This document shows positions 21,635 through 28,627 of a DNA stretch of 42,005 nucleotides, in pieces (position 1 is the stretch's first letter; each line of letters starts with the position of its first letter). Made by a program: the position numbers and the translations under genes. Source of the DNA: Actinomadura bangladeshensis (GTDB lineage Bacteria; Actinomycetota; Actinomycetes; Streptosporangiales; Streptosporangiaceae); the NCBI RefSeq assembly GCF_004348335.1, contig NZ_SMJW01000038.1, positions 1-42,005 on the forward strand. Direction: 5' to 3'. The notes beneath the pieces were generated by a model. The model was not told where the DNA came from and made no database searches. It saw only the letters and a list, made by a program, of their open reading frames with translations.

Positions 21635-22618
21635 ATGCGTGCGATACAGGTGGCCTCGTTCGGCGGTCCGGAAGTGCTGTCCCTTGCGGACGTGCCCGCC
21701 CCGGTGCCAGGCCCCGGCCAGGTGGTCGTCGGGATGGCCGTTGCGGACGTCATCTTCCTCGACACCCTGTTGCGGAGCGGCTGGGGCCAGGACTTCTTCC
21801 CCCGGACGCCGCCGTACGTGCCGGGCGGCGGGGGCGCGGGCGAAGTGGTGGAGGTCGGGGAAGGCGTGGATCCGGCATGGATCGGGCGGCGCGTGGTCGT
21901 CCGGACCGGTGCCGGCTACGCCGAGCGGGTCGTCGCCGGCGAAGGCGAGATCATGCCGGTGCCGGACGGCCTGGCGACCGAGGTCGCCGCGGCCCTCGTG
22001 CACGACGGTACGACCGCGCTCGGCTTCGACCGGCTGGGCAGGCCGGAGAAGGACGAATGGGTGCTCGTCACGGCGGCGGCGGGCGGGGCGGGCTCGCTGC
22101 TCGTCCAGCTGGCGGTGGACGCCGGGGCCCGGGTGGCGGCCGCGGCGTCCAGCGAGGGCAAACGGGCCCTGGCCCGCGATCTCGGCGCGGAGGCCACCGT
22201 CGACTACACGCGGCCTGACTGGATCGAGCAGGTCCGCGAGGCGACCGGTGGCGGTGCCGCGCTGGTCTATGACGGTGCGGGCGGCGCGCTCGGGACGGCC
22301 TCTTTCGACGCCACTGCCGACGGCGGCCGGTTCGTCACCTACGGCACCGCCGAGGGCTTCGCCGCCCCCGACCCCGAGGTGGCGGCGCGCCGGTCCATAC
22401 GGGTGTTCACCCCGCTGATGGACGGCCCGCCGGACGAGAGGACCGTGCGGGAGCTGCTCGGCCTGGCGCTGGAGAAGGCCGTCGAGGGACGGCTGCGGCC
22501 GGTGATCGGTGCCGCCTATCCGCTCGAACGGGCCGCCGACGCCCACCGGTCACTGGCCGCGCGCACCACGGTGGGCAAGTCGCTGCTACTGATCGGCTCC
22601 ACGCCCGTCTCGCCATGA
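21635..22618 (+). CDS. Zinc-free medium-chain dehydrogenase, quinone oxidoreductase type
   Basis: A 327-residue NADPH-dependent oxidoreductase of the MDR superfamily. The N-terminal GroES-like domain starts MRAIQVASFGGPEVLSL. The Rossmann domain has VLVTAAAGGAGSLLVQLA (about 145-162) in place of the usual GxGxxG, as in quinone oxidoreductases, and the catalytic and structural zinc cysteines of alcohol dehydrogenases are absent. It probably reduces quinones or reactive alkenals. ATG 21635 follows GGAAGGGTG and starts the conserved N terminus; a GTG at 21617 is in frame but less likely. The MerR/SoxR-type promoter upstream fits a role in redox or electrophile stress. Confidence 0.88.
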   Translation: MRAIQVASFGGPEVLSLADVPAPVPGPGQVVVGMAVADVIFLDTLLRSGWGQDFFPRTPPYVPGGGGAGEVVEVGEGVDPAWIGRRVVVRTGAGYAERVVAGEGEIMPVPDGLATEVAAALVHDGTTALGFDRLGRPEKDEWVLVTAAAGGAGSLLVQLAVDAGARVAAAASSEGKRALARDLGAEATVDYTRPDWIEQVREATGGGAALVYDGAGGALGTASFDATADGGRFVTYGTAEGFAAPDPEVAARRSIRVFTPLMDGPPDERTVRELLGLALEKAVEGRLRPVIGAAYPLERAADAHRSLAARTTVGKSLLLIGSTPVSP

Positions 22619-22817
22619 CGCCGGTGATGGTCGACACGTCTCGGCCGTGCGTCCGGCGGCGGTGGTCATTGCAATGGCACGGGGAGGCGGTCGTAATTCG
22701 CCCCCCAATTGTTGACCGTTCACTTCTGCGGGCGTCCCCGCGCGCTCGCTGGTTGATGATTCAATTGCCCCCGGTTATCGCGCGGGGCGAGGGTCATCTT
22801 GATGTCGTCGGCGGCCC

Positions 22818-23223
22818 ATAGGACGAAGCGTCCTCACGTTCGCCTGCTCACCCGACCAGGCCGAGATGCTGGCCGACCACCGCAAGGGCGAATCCGATCT
22901 CGTGCAACGGGACGGCATGTGGTTCCTGCTGGCCACCTGCGATGTCCCTGAACCCGAGGTGTTCGAGCCGGTCGACTGGGTGGGGGTGGACCGCGGCATC
23001 GTCAACCTGGCCACCACCTCCGACGGCGACAACGGGGCGTCGGCTGGGCCGGTACCGGCGGTGGCAGGCCCGCAAACGCGCCGAACTCCAAGCCGCCCGC
23101 ACCCGATCGGCCGCCCGGCTGCTGAAGAAGCGGGCCCGCCGCGAGGCGCGGCACGCCACGCATGTCAACCACACGATCGCCAAACAGGTCGTCGCCGTCG
23201 CGGCACGCACCGGACGCGGCATC
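22818..23223 (+). pseudogene. Frameshifted, truncated tnpB (IS200/IS605-family OrfB)
   Basis: The middle of a TnpB protein survives. In one frame (22818 to about 23035) it reads LTFACSPDQAEMLADHRKGESDLV, then FLLATCDVPEPEVFEPVDW and GVDRGIVNLATTSDGD, which is the first RuvC motif (GVDxGIxNLA). The frame then shifts by one base, and from about 23040 the bridge helix follows as YRRWQARKRAELQ, SAARLLKKRARREARHATHVNHTIAKQVV. The similarity stops after ARTGRGI near 23222. The N-terminal part, the zinc finger and the RuvC II/III residues are missing, so it cannot be active. The stretch 22619-22817 before it shows no recognisable gene. Confidence 0.85.
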
Positions 23224-23235
23224 AAGGACCGAACG

Positions 23236-23272
23236 AGCAAGCCCGGTCCTTCAGGGCCGAGTAGTTGACCTG
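23236..23272 (+). mobile_element. Probable right end of an IS605-type element with subterminal hairpin
   Basis: Right after the broken tnpB the sequence forms a small hairpin, CGGTCC-TTCA-GGGCCG (23244-23259), followed by AGTAGTTGAC. Such a hairpin next to the tnpB end is how IS200/IS605 elements finish, and the same region encodes the 3' part of the guide (omega) RNA in intact elements. From 23273 to 23476 I see no convincing gene; a possible promoter for the next gene lies near GATAAG at 23452. Confidence 0.55.
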
Positions 23273-23476
23273 GTAGTCGTGCAGCCCGCCGGCCGCGGCG
23301 ATGGCCGCCGCGCCGTCATTTTCGGTGGCCGGTCCGGGGATCTGCGATGGGGTGCCGACGTCGCCTCGCATTTGCGTTCTCCCGCGTCAGGATCGTCGAT
23401 TCGGTTGTTCCCGAGTTGATCACAATGCTTACATGTTGTCGCATACTTCGCGATAAGACCGGACAGAAAAGCGCCC

Positions 23477-24292
23477 ATGACGACCGGCCGGGAGAAGACA
23501 CTGGACACCGTCGATCCGACGACGCCGAACGTCCCGCGGATGTACGACTACCTGCTCGGCGGCAAGGACAACTACGCCGCCGACCGGGAGGCCGTGGAGG
23601 AGGTCGTCCGGCACGCGCCCGACACGCCGTTCCTGGCGCGCGAGAACCGGGCCTTCCTGCGTCGGGCGGTGCGCTTCCTGGCCGAGTCGGGGATCCGGCA
23701 GTTCATCGACATCGGCTCCGGCCTGCCCACCCAGGGCAACGTGCACGAGATCGCGCACGAGATCGCCCCGTCCGCCCACGTCGTGTACGTGGACATCGAA
23801 CCGGTCGTGCTGGCCCACGGGCGGGCCCTGCTCGCCGGGACGCCCGAGGTGACCGTCATCCAGGGCGACGCCCGCCGCACCGGGGACATCCTGGACGACC
23901 CGGAACTGAAAAGGCTCATCGACTTCGACCAGCCGGTCGCCGTGCTGATGCTCGCCGTCCTGCACTTCATCGGCGACGGGGACGACCCGCCCGGCATCGT
24001 GGCGCGGCTCCGCTCCGCCATGGCTCCGGGCAGCTACCTCGCGGTGTCGCACGTGACCGCCGACTTCGACGCCGACAGCCGCGTCCGGGACGCCGGCGCC
24101 GTGTACAAGAGGGCCACCTACCAGCTCACCCTGCGCAGCCGCGCCCAGGTCACCCGCCTGTTCGACGGCTTCGACCTCGTGGAGCCGGGCCTCACCACCC
24201 TGTCGATGTGGCGGCCCGACCCCGGCTCGTCCCTTCCGGCCCGCGCCGACCGCCAGTGGTGGTACGCCGGCGTGGCCCGCAAGCCCTCCTGA
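23477..24292 (+). CDS. SAM-dependent methyltransferase, PF04672 family (second copy)
   Basis: A 271-residue paralog of the methyltransferase at 1867-2703. Shared hallmarks are VPRMYDYLLGGKDNYAADREA (residues 15-35), FIDIGSGLPTQGNVHEIA (motif I), YVDIEPVVLAHGRALL and VLMLAVLHFIGD. The C terminus ends WWYAGVARK, a common ending in this family. Function is unknown; members often sit near regulators or biosynthetic clusters, which is not informative here. ATG 23477 is chosen by family alignment; the ribosome site is weak (GAAAAG). The gene begins about 200 bases after the transposon remnant, so the insertion may have affected its promoter. Confidence 0.87.
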   Translation: MTTGREKTLDTVDPTTPNVPRMYDYLLGGKDNYAADREAVEEVVRHAPDTPFLARENRAFLRRAVRFLAESGIRQFIDIGSGLPTQGNVHEIAHEIAPSAHVVYVDIEPVVLAHGRALLAGTPEVTVIQGDARRTGDILDDPELKRLIDFDQPVAVLMLAVLHFIGDGDDPPGIVARLRSAMAPGSYLAVSHVTADFDADSRVRDAGAVYKRATYQLTLRSRAQVTRLFDGFDLVEPGLTTLSMWRPDPGSSLPARADRQWWYAGVARKPS

Positions 24293-24305
24293 CCCCGCGT
24301 GCCGC

Positions 24306-24968
24306 CTACCGGCCGCCTCGCCTGGACGGCTTCGGGGTCCCGGACGCCAGCCGCCGCCGCGTCCGCGCCTCCAGCCGTGCGTACCAGAGGCGGCCCTCGG
24401 CTCCGCAGTCGTCGCGGATGTGCTCCTTCAGCCGCCTGGTCCTGGCGTTGTGATCGCGCAGGTTCGCGGCGCCGAGGCGGATCTCCTCGTCGAGCGATCG
24501 CAGGACCGCGTCCATGTCGTCGATCAGCCGCCGGAGCCTGCGCGCCTCGGCGCGGGCGCCCCGGCGGCGGGCCGGGGCTGCGCCGCCGCGGCCCGCCCCG
24601 GCGCCCGGCGCGCCCGCGAGCCGCCGTTCCCGCCGGCTGATCCTCGCCAGGCCGGCCGCCACCCGCCGCCGCGTCCGCAGGGCGTCGTGCTTGTGGGCGT
24701 ACCACTTGTCGGCGATGGCCACGCTCTCCCGGTGCTTCTGCTTGAGCAGTTCGAACCGCGCCTCGCCGGCTCTCCGCTCGGTGAGCCGGCCGAGGGAGGC
24801 CGCCGCGCGTGCGGCGGCCCGCCGGTCCTCGCGGAGCGCCAGTTCGGCGCGCCGGGCCTGCTCAGGCGCGCCGGTCCGGACCGGACGGGCGGCGTAGAAC
24901 CAGTAGCCGGCCGCGGCCGCGGCGACGACGGCGGAGAGGGCGATCGCCCACGCCAGGAGATCTTCCAT
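24306..24968 (-). CDS. Hypothetical single-pass membrane protein with long basic coiled coil
   Basis: A 220-residue protein that I do not recognise. Residues 5-27 form one membrane helix at the very N terminus (LLAWAIALSAVVAAAAAGYWFYA). The rest is a long, strongly basic, helical region (about 40-205) with heptad-like spacing. It includes RFELLKQKHRESVAIADKWYAHKHDALRTRR, a Gly/Ala/Arg break near 122-135, and a second helix RLRRLIDDMDAVLRSLDEEIRLG. The likely topology places the coiled coil in the cytoplasm. It is the second gene of a two-gene unit, 16 bases after the helical protein gene, and converges on the methyltransferase with 13 bases between stops. Confidence 0.65.
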   Translation of the reverse strand: MEDLLAWAIALSAVVAAAAAGYWFYAARPVRTGAPEQARRAELALREDRRAAARAAASLGRLTERRAGEARFELLKQKHRESVAIADKWYAHKHDALRTRRRVAAGLARISRRERRLAGAPGAGAGRGGAAPARRRGARAEARRLRRLIDDMDAVLRSLDEEIRLGAANLRDHNARTRRLKEHIRDDCGAEGRLWYARLEARTRRRLASGTPKPSRRGGR

Positions 24969-24984
24969 CGGTGCCGCCCGCCCG

Positions 24985-25476
24985 TCAGCGCGCCTGCCGG
25001 CGGCGCCAGGCGGCGATCTTCGCCTCGGTCTCGCCGAGGGCGAGCACGTCGCTCAGCGCGATGAGGTTGAGCCGGTTCTCCACGTGCAGCCGCACCACGG
25101 CGTTCAGCATCTGGCCCACAATCTCCTGGGCGACCCGGCGCTGCGCCTTGGTCGAGCGGGGATCGGCGACCGTCCGCGCCATGGTGTCGGAGATGTCGAG
25201 CATGCGGTCGGCGTGGACGCGGACCAGGCCGGCGCGCTCGCGGTCCCGCTCGAACATGCCGACGATGGCGGCCTGCCGCGTGTGGATCATCCGGGTCACG
25301 ACGTCGTGCTGCAGGTTGAAGGCCCGGACCTCCAGCGCGTACGCGCCGAGCCTGGCGATGATGGTCGCCGCCGCCGAGAACGGGCTCAGCGCGGTCGCGA
25401 TCTGCCCCACCGCCGGGTGCAGGCCGGTGACCCTGTCCTGCGCATCGAACCTGACCAGTTCCAGTCCCGCCGCCAT
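24985..25476 (-). CDS. Hypothetical helical protein, partner of the coiled-coil membrane protein
   Basis: A 163-residue protein of unknown function, predicted almost wholly helical. A moderately hydrophobic stretch (VGQIATALSPFSAAATIIARLGAY, about 23-46) may touch the membrane. It is followed by charged helices with VVTRMIHTRQAAIVGMFERDRERAGLV and RRVAQEIVGQMLNAVVRLHVENRLNLIAL. ATG 25476 is chosen over upstream ATGs because GGGGGGCGG stands nine bases before it. It is the promoter-proximal gene of the pair with the coiled-coil membrane protein, so the two probably act together. A hairpin (25514-25543) lies in its leader. Confidence 0.65.
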   Translation of the reverse strand: MAAGLELVRFDAQDRVTGLHPAVGQIATALSPFSAAATIIARLGAYALEVRAFNLQHDVVTRMIHTRQAAIVGMFERDRERAGLVRVHADRMLDISDTMARTVADPRSTKAQRRVAQEIVGQMLNAVVRLHVENRLNLIALSDVLALGETEAKIAAWRRRQAR

Positions 25477-25513
25477 GAAACCGCCCCCCATTCTTTTGTA
25501 CGTCCGCCCTTCA

Positions 25514-25543
25514 AAGCCCGCTCCGCCCCCGCAGGGCGGGCTT
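25514..25543 (-). other. Hairpin in the leader of the 24985-25476 gene
   Basis: An 8-bp stem AAGCCCGC/GCGGGCTT (25514-25521 with 25536-25543) encloses a GC-rich loop that can pair again. It lies 38 bases upstream of the start codon and could act in the mRNA leader, but this is only a structural observation. Confidence 0.4.
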
Positions 25544-25614
25544 CGAATAAACACTGCCTCCACTCATGTTAACGACCTCACCAGCAGTTCATCCGGGTAC
25601 TGCCGTGTCAATTC

Positions 25615-25632
25615 ATGGACAGCGGTGTCCAT
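25615..25632. promoter_or_regulatory. Perfect palindrome ATGGACA-N4-TGTCCAT between divergent genes
   Basis: Seven-base arms (25615-25621 and 25626-25632) flank GCGG. The element sits 12 bases upstream of the -35 box of the 25682 gene and within the divergent region. This is where an operator shared by both transcription units would be expected. Confidence 0.5.
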
Positions 25633-25643
25633 TTTCTGCCCAC

Positions 25644-25672
25644 TTGACATTAGTTGGCCATCGCGCGATCCT
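25644..25672 (+). promoter_or_regulatory. Promoter of the 25682 gene, consistent with a leaderless transcript
   Basis: TTGACA (25644-25649) is followed after 17 bases by GATCCT (25667-25672), a modest -10. Transcription would begin about 25679, only a few bases before the ATG at 25682, and no ribosome-binding sequence stands before that ATG. Confidence 0.5.
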
Positions 25673-25681
25673 GTTTCGGCG

Positions 25682-26638
25682 ATGGACGAACTCGTTCGGG
25701 AACTGAAAAGGCTGCGCGGCGGCCGCGGTGTGCACGCGGAGGATCTTTCGCGGCGGGTCGGCCCGCAGTTGCGGGCACTGGCGGGGGCGGCGGAGCGGGC
25801 CGGGACCGCGGAACTGCGCCGGCGGCTGGCGGCGGAACTCACCGCCATCGCCGACGGCCTGCCCGACGACCTGCGGCTTGCCTTCCTCGCCGCGCTCGCC
25901 CTGCACCCGGACGCCCGGCACCGGCTGGCCGAGGACCGCATGGACTGGCTGGCGGCGCGGCTCGACCGCGGCGTCCGCACGGCGCGCCGGCGCGCCGACG
26001 AGGCGATCCGGGCGGTGGCCGAGCGCGCGGCCGCCCGGACCGGGGCGTCCGCCCCGCTGGACGGCGCCGGCGGCGTCCCGGACGGCTGGCACCTGGCCGC
26101 GCTCCGCTCGATCGTGCGGCTCGACGGGCCGGCCGTGTCGGTGACCGAGGAGCGCGACGTCGTCGCCGAGACCGGCGGCCTGGACCGGATCGCCCTCTCC
26201 ACCGGCGTCCCACCGGGTTCGGGACACGCCCGCGAGGACGTCCGGTTCGAGGCGGAGGTGCTGGCCGGCGGCACGCTGGAGCTGGCCGAACGCCTCACCC
26301 CCACCTACTTCAGGCACGTCGTGCGGCTGCCGCGGCCGCTGGAGCGGCGGGAGCGGCACCGGGTCACGGTGTCGTACACGTTTCCGCCGGGACGGCGCAT
26401 CCATCCGCGCTACATGTTCCAGTCGACGAGGCTCTGCGCCCAGTTCGAACTGCAACTCAGGTTCGGCGCCGCGCACCGCGCCGGAAAGGTCTGGCGGATC
26501 GACGGGCTGCCCCGCGGAATGGTGGACGACTTCACCGATCCGGCGGCACTCGTCCCGCTCGACCATTTCGGCGAGGTCCGGTTCGACTTCACCGGCCTGC
26601 GGACCGGGCTCGCCTACGGCGCGCGTTGGGAGGAATAG
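25682..26638 (+). CDS. Hypothetical protein, helical N-terminal half and beta-rich C-terminal half
   Basis: A 318-residue protein of unknown function. The first half (1-120) is helical and begins MDELVRELKRLRGGRGVHAEDLSRRVGPQLRAL, a wording that recurs in actinomycete hypothetical proteins. The second half (about 135-318) looks beta-rich (VSVTEERDVVAETGGLDRIAL, HRVTVSYTFPPG) and ends with GLRTGLAYGARWEE. No signal peptide or membrane helix is visible, and no catalytic motif is evident. The frame is open upstream, but ATG 25682 starts the helical domain and lies just after a promoter, so the mRNA is probably leaderless. A terminator follows at once. It diverges from the helical/coiled-coil pair. 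Confidence 0.7.
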   Translation: MDELVRELKRLRGGRGVHAEDLSRRVGPQLRALAGAAERAGTAELRRRLAAELTAIADGLPDDLRLAFLAALALHPDARHRLAEDRMDWLAARLDRGVRTARRRADEAIRAVAERAAARTGASAPLDGAGGVPDGWHLAALRSIVRLDGPAVSVTEERDVVAETGGLDRIALSTGVPPGSGHAREDVRFEAEVLAGGTLELAERLTPTYFRHVVRLPRPLERRERHRVTVSYTFPPGRRIHPRYMFQSTRLCAQFELQLRFGAAHRAGKVWRIDGLPRGMVDDFTDPAALVPLDHFGEVRFDFTGLRTGLAYGARWEE

Positions 26639-26672
26639 CCGGACGGGCGGCATGCGAATACCGCCCGCCCGG
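26639..26672 (+). terminator. Hairpin terminator after the 25682 gene
   Basis: A 12-bp stem with one mismatch (26639-26650 with 26661-26672) around a 10-base loop starts directly after the stop codon. The rest of the gap to 26857 holds no recognisable gene. Confidence 0.65.
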
Positions 26673-26857
26673 CCGATTGATTCCGGGAATGGTCAGCTGT
26701 CCGGGTCCATCGTTGTTGTCCTTCCGCTCACGATCTTCGAAAGGAAGCGCTCCCTGCCGGCACCATTGACGCGCGTCCGCGGGCTCGGCGGGCGGGCTCG
26801 CACGGGAATGCGCCAGAACGTGCTGACCAGGTGGTCACAAACGGTGCGGTGACGGGG

Positions 26858-28627
26858 TCACAGCACCGGGACACCCGCCACGATCAGCGGCGCCGGCACC
26901 GCCAGCGGGTGCCGGAGCATGCCGTCGGTGTCGGGCGGAAGCCCTTCGACCAGGTCGCCCAGGTCCAGCCGGACGGCCCGCCACCGCGCGCCCCTGCGCC
27001 GCTGCGCGGCGCGCACCACCGTGCGGAGCGCCGCGAGCTGGTTGGGCCAGGCCGGACCCGTGCCGAGGAACACGGGCACGAGGTCGTGGAGGGTTCCGGT
27101 GAAGTCGGTGGCGCGGCCGGCCTCGAGGAGGACGCCGAGCTTCCTGGTCCCCCAGGCGAGCGTCCGCGCGGGCAGGCCCAGGGCCTCGACCTCGCGGTCG
27201 ATGGCCTCCATCTCCAGCAGTTCGCCATCGTCCCAGCCGCCGTCCAACCCGTGCCGCCGTTCGACCGCCTTGCGGGCGAAGCGCACTTGGAGGGCGTGGC
27301 GCCGGGCGACGTGCGACCATTCGGACCGGGACCTCGCCTCGTGCTCGAACCGGCTCGACAGTGCCGCGACACGGGAGTCGAACCGCGCCAGGTTCACGCG
27401 CGGCAGCTCACCGCGGACGACGGCCCGGGAGGTCTCCATGCTGAGGGCGCGCACGGCGTCGTTCACGGCCGACACGTAGCGCTCCTCCTCGTGCGGCCAC
27501 CGGATCCGAGGGTCGCGCAGCAGGGCGTCCGCATGCCGCAGCCAGAGCCCCGCCGCGTCCCAGAGGCGGTGCACCTCCAGCACGTGGGCACGTTCCCGCG
27601 CGGTGATGGCGCGCCTGTGGTCGTCCTGGGGCAGCAGATGCTCGAGCACGTCCAGAACCGGCAGCGCGGCGATGTTGTAGCCGTCGCGGAGCACCCACAC
27701 CTCCTCCAGCAGGAACGCGATGGCCAGCTCGCGGTCGGGGCGCGCGTGCAGCAGGTGGTGGTGGCCGTCCCGCAGCAGCCCGGCGACGGCGGCGCGGTCG
27801 GTGCCGTGACGGCACGCGAGCAGAGCCCGGTACGCGCTCTCCAGGTCGTCGGTGACCGGGTCGGCCGGCGGCCACAGGAGCGGGCTCGCCGGCCCCCGCC
27901 CGGTGGCTCTCGCCAGCCGGCGGTCCGCCGCGTCCAGGATCGCCCGGTACGTCTCGGCCCGGACGGCTCCGGCGTGGCGGGACGTCTTCAGGCCCCGGGG
28001 CCGCACCGCCCCGCCGGGCGTCGGCCGCCGCCGCTGTTCCCGCCCGCTCGCGGGCAGGAGGTCGCGAGCGGCGTACGACGTCTCGGCGAGGTGGCGGCGG
28101 TCCTCGGCGACGGCCCTGCCCACGACGGTGGCGACGCCCTCTTGGACGTCACTCGACCGCACGCCGCCCGGCCGGACCCGGCCGTCCCCGCCCGGCCCGG
28201 ATGGCGCGGCCGAGCCGGGTCGTCCGGACGGTGCGGGTTCGGACGGTGCGGGTTCGGACGGTGCGGGTTCGGTAACGAAGGACCCGGCGACCACCCGGTC
28301 GGCGCGATCGACATGCTGCTCCAAGGCGTACCGGGTCAGCCCTGTCCGCCGGCGCACCTCGGCGCGGCTCCAGGCGTGCCCGTCGCAGACACCCCGGTAA
28401 TGCCCCCACAGGGTGAGCTCGAACGCGGTGATCGAGCCGTGCTCGGCGGCGTCTCCGGCGCGCCGCCACAGGTCGCGCTGGATCGCAGTGCGCGTCCACC
28501 CGTGCGCCGCCGGATAAAGGCCGACCGGTCGCGCCGCTGCCGGTTCGCCTGCGTCCAGCCAGCTGAGCAGTTCGCTCAGTCCGACCTGGGCCGCCGCGAG
28601 ACGTGCGGCATCGCGGGCGCTATCCAA
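26858..28627 (-). CDS. Large helical hypothetical protein with a proline/serine repeat linker
   Basis: About 589 residues from a TTG at 28627, which overlaps the stop of the upstream phosphatase gene. The same frame continues to an ATG at 28750, but that extra part lies wholly within the phosphatase coding region and is low-complexity. The N-terminal part (about 20-110) could be a DNA- or protein-binding helical domain (WTRTAIQRDLWRRAG, RAEVRRRTGLTRYALEQHV). A tandem EPAPS linker follows. The remaining 350 residues are long helices like TPR or helical-repeat proteins (LAIAFLLEEVWVLRDGYNIAALPVLDVLEHLL). I recognise no family. Coupling to the phosphatase gene suggests co-expression. Confidence 0.6.
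   Translation of the reverse strand: MDSARDAARLAAAQVGLSELLSWLDAGEPAAARPVGLYPAAHGWTRTAIQRDLWRRAGDAAEHGSITAFELTLWGHYRGVCDGHAWSRAEVRRRTGLTRYALEQHVDRADRVVAGSFVTEPAPSEPAPSEPAPSGRPGSAAPSGPGGDGRVRPGGVRSSDVQEGVATVVGRAVAEDRRHLAETSYAARDLLPASGREQRRRPTPGGAVRPRGLKTSRHAGAVRAETYRAILDAADRRLARATGRGPASPLLWPPADPVTDDLESAYRALLACRHGTDRAAVAGLLRDGHHHLLHARPDRELAIAFLLEEVWVLRDGYNIAALPVLDVLEHLLPQDDHRRAITARERAHVLEVHRLWDAAGLWLRHADALLRDPRIRWPHEEERYVSAVNDAVRALSMETSRAVVRGELPRVNLARFDSRVAALSSRFEHEARSRSEWSHVARRHALQVRFARKAVERRHGLDGGWDDGELLEMEAIDREVEALGLPARTLAWGTRKLGVLLEAGRATDFTGTLHDLVPVFLGTGPAWPNQLAALRTVVRAAQRRRGARWRAVRLDLGDLVEGLPPDTDGMLRHPLAVPAPLIVAGVPVL
28226..28270. repeat. Three perfect 15-bp tandem repeats in the 26858-28627 gene
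   Basis: The unit GGACGGTGCGGGTTC occurs three times in a row (28226, 28241, 28256). Read on the minus strand it encodes the five-residue unit EPAPS in the linker of the large helical protein. Confidence 0.95.

Noticed and set aside
26753..26764. A GGAAGCGCTCCC near-palindrome like a LacI-family operator
   Set aside because: It lies between the 3' ends of two converging genes, where no promoter is needed, so it is probably chance.
28226..28270. A CRISPR-like repeat array
   Set aside because: The three 15-bp units are directly adjacent with no spacers, are in frame and encode a peptide repeat.
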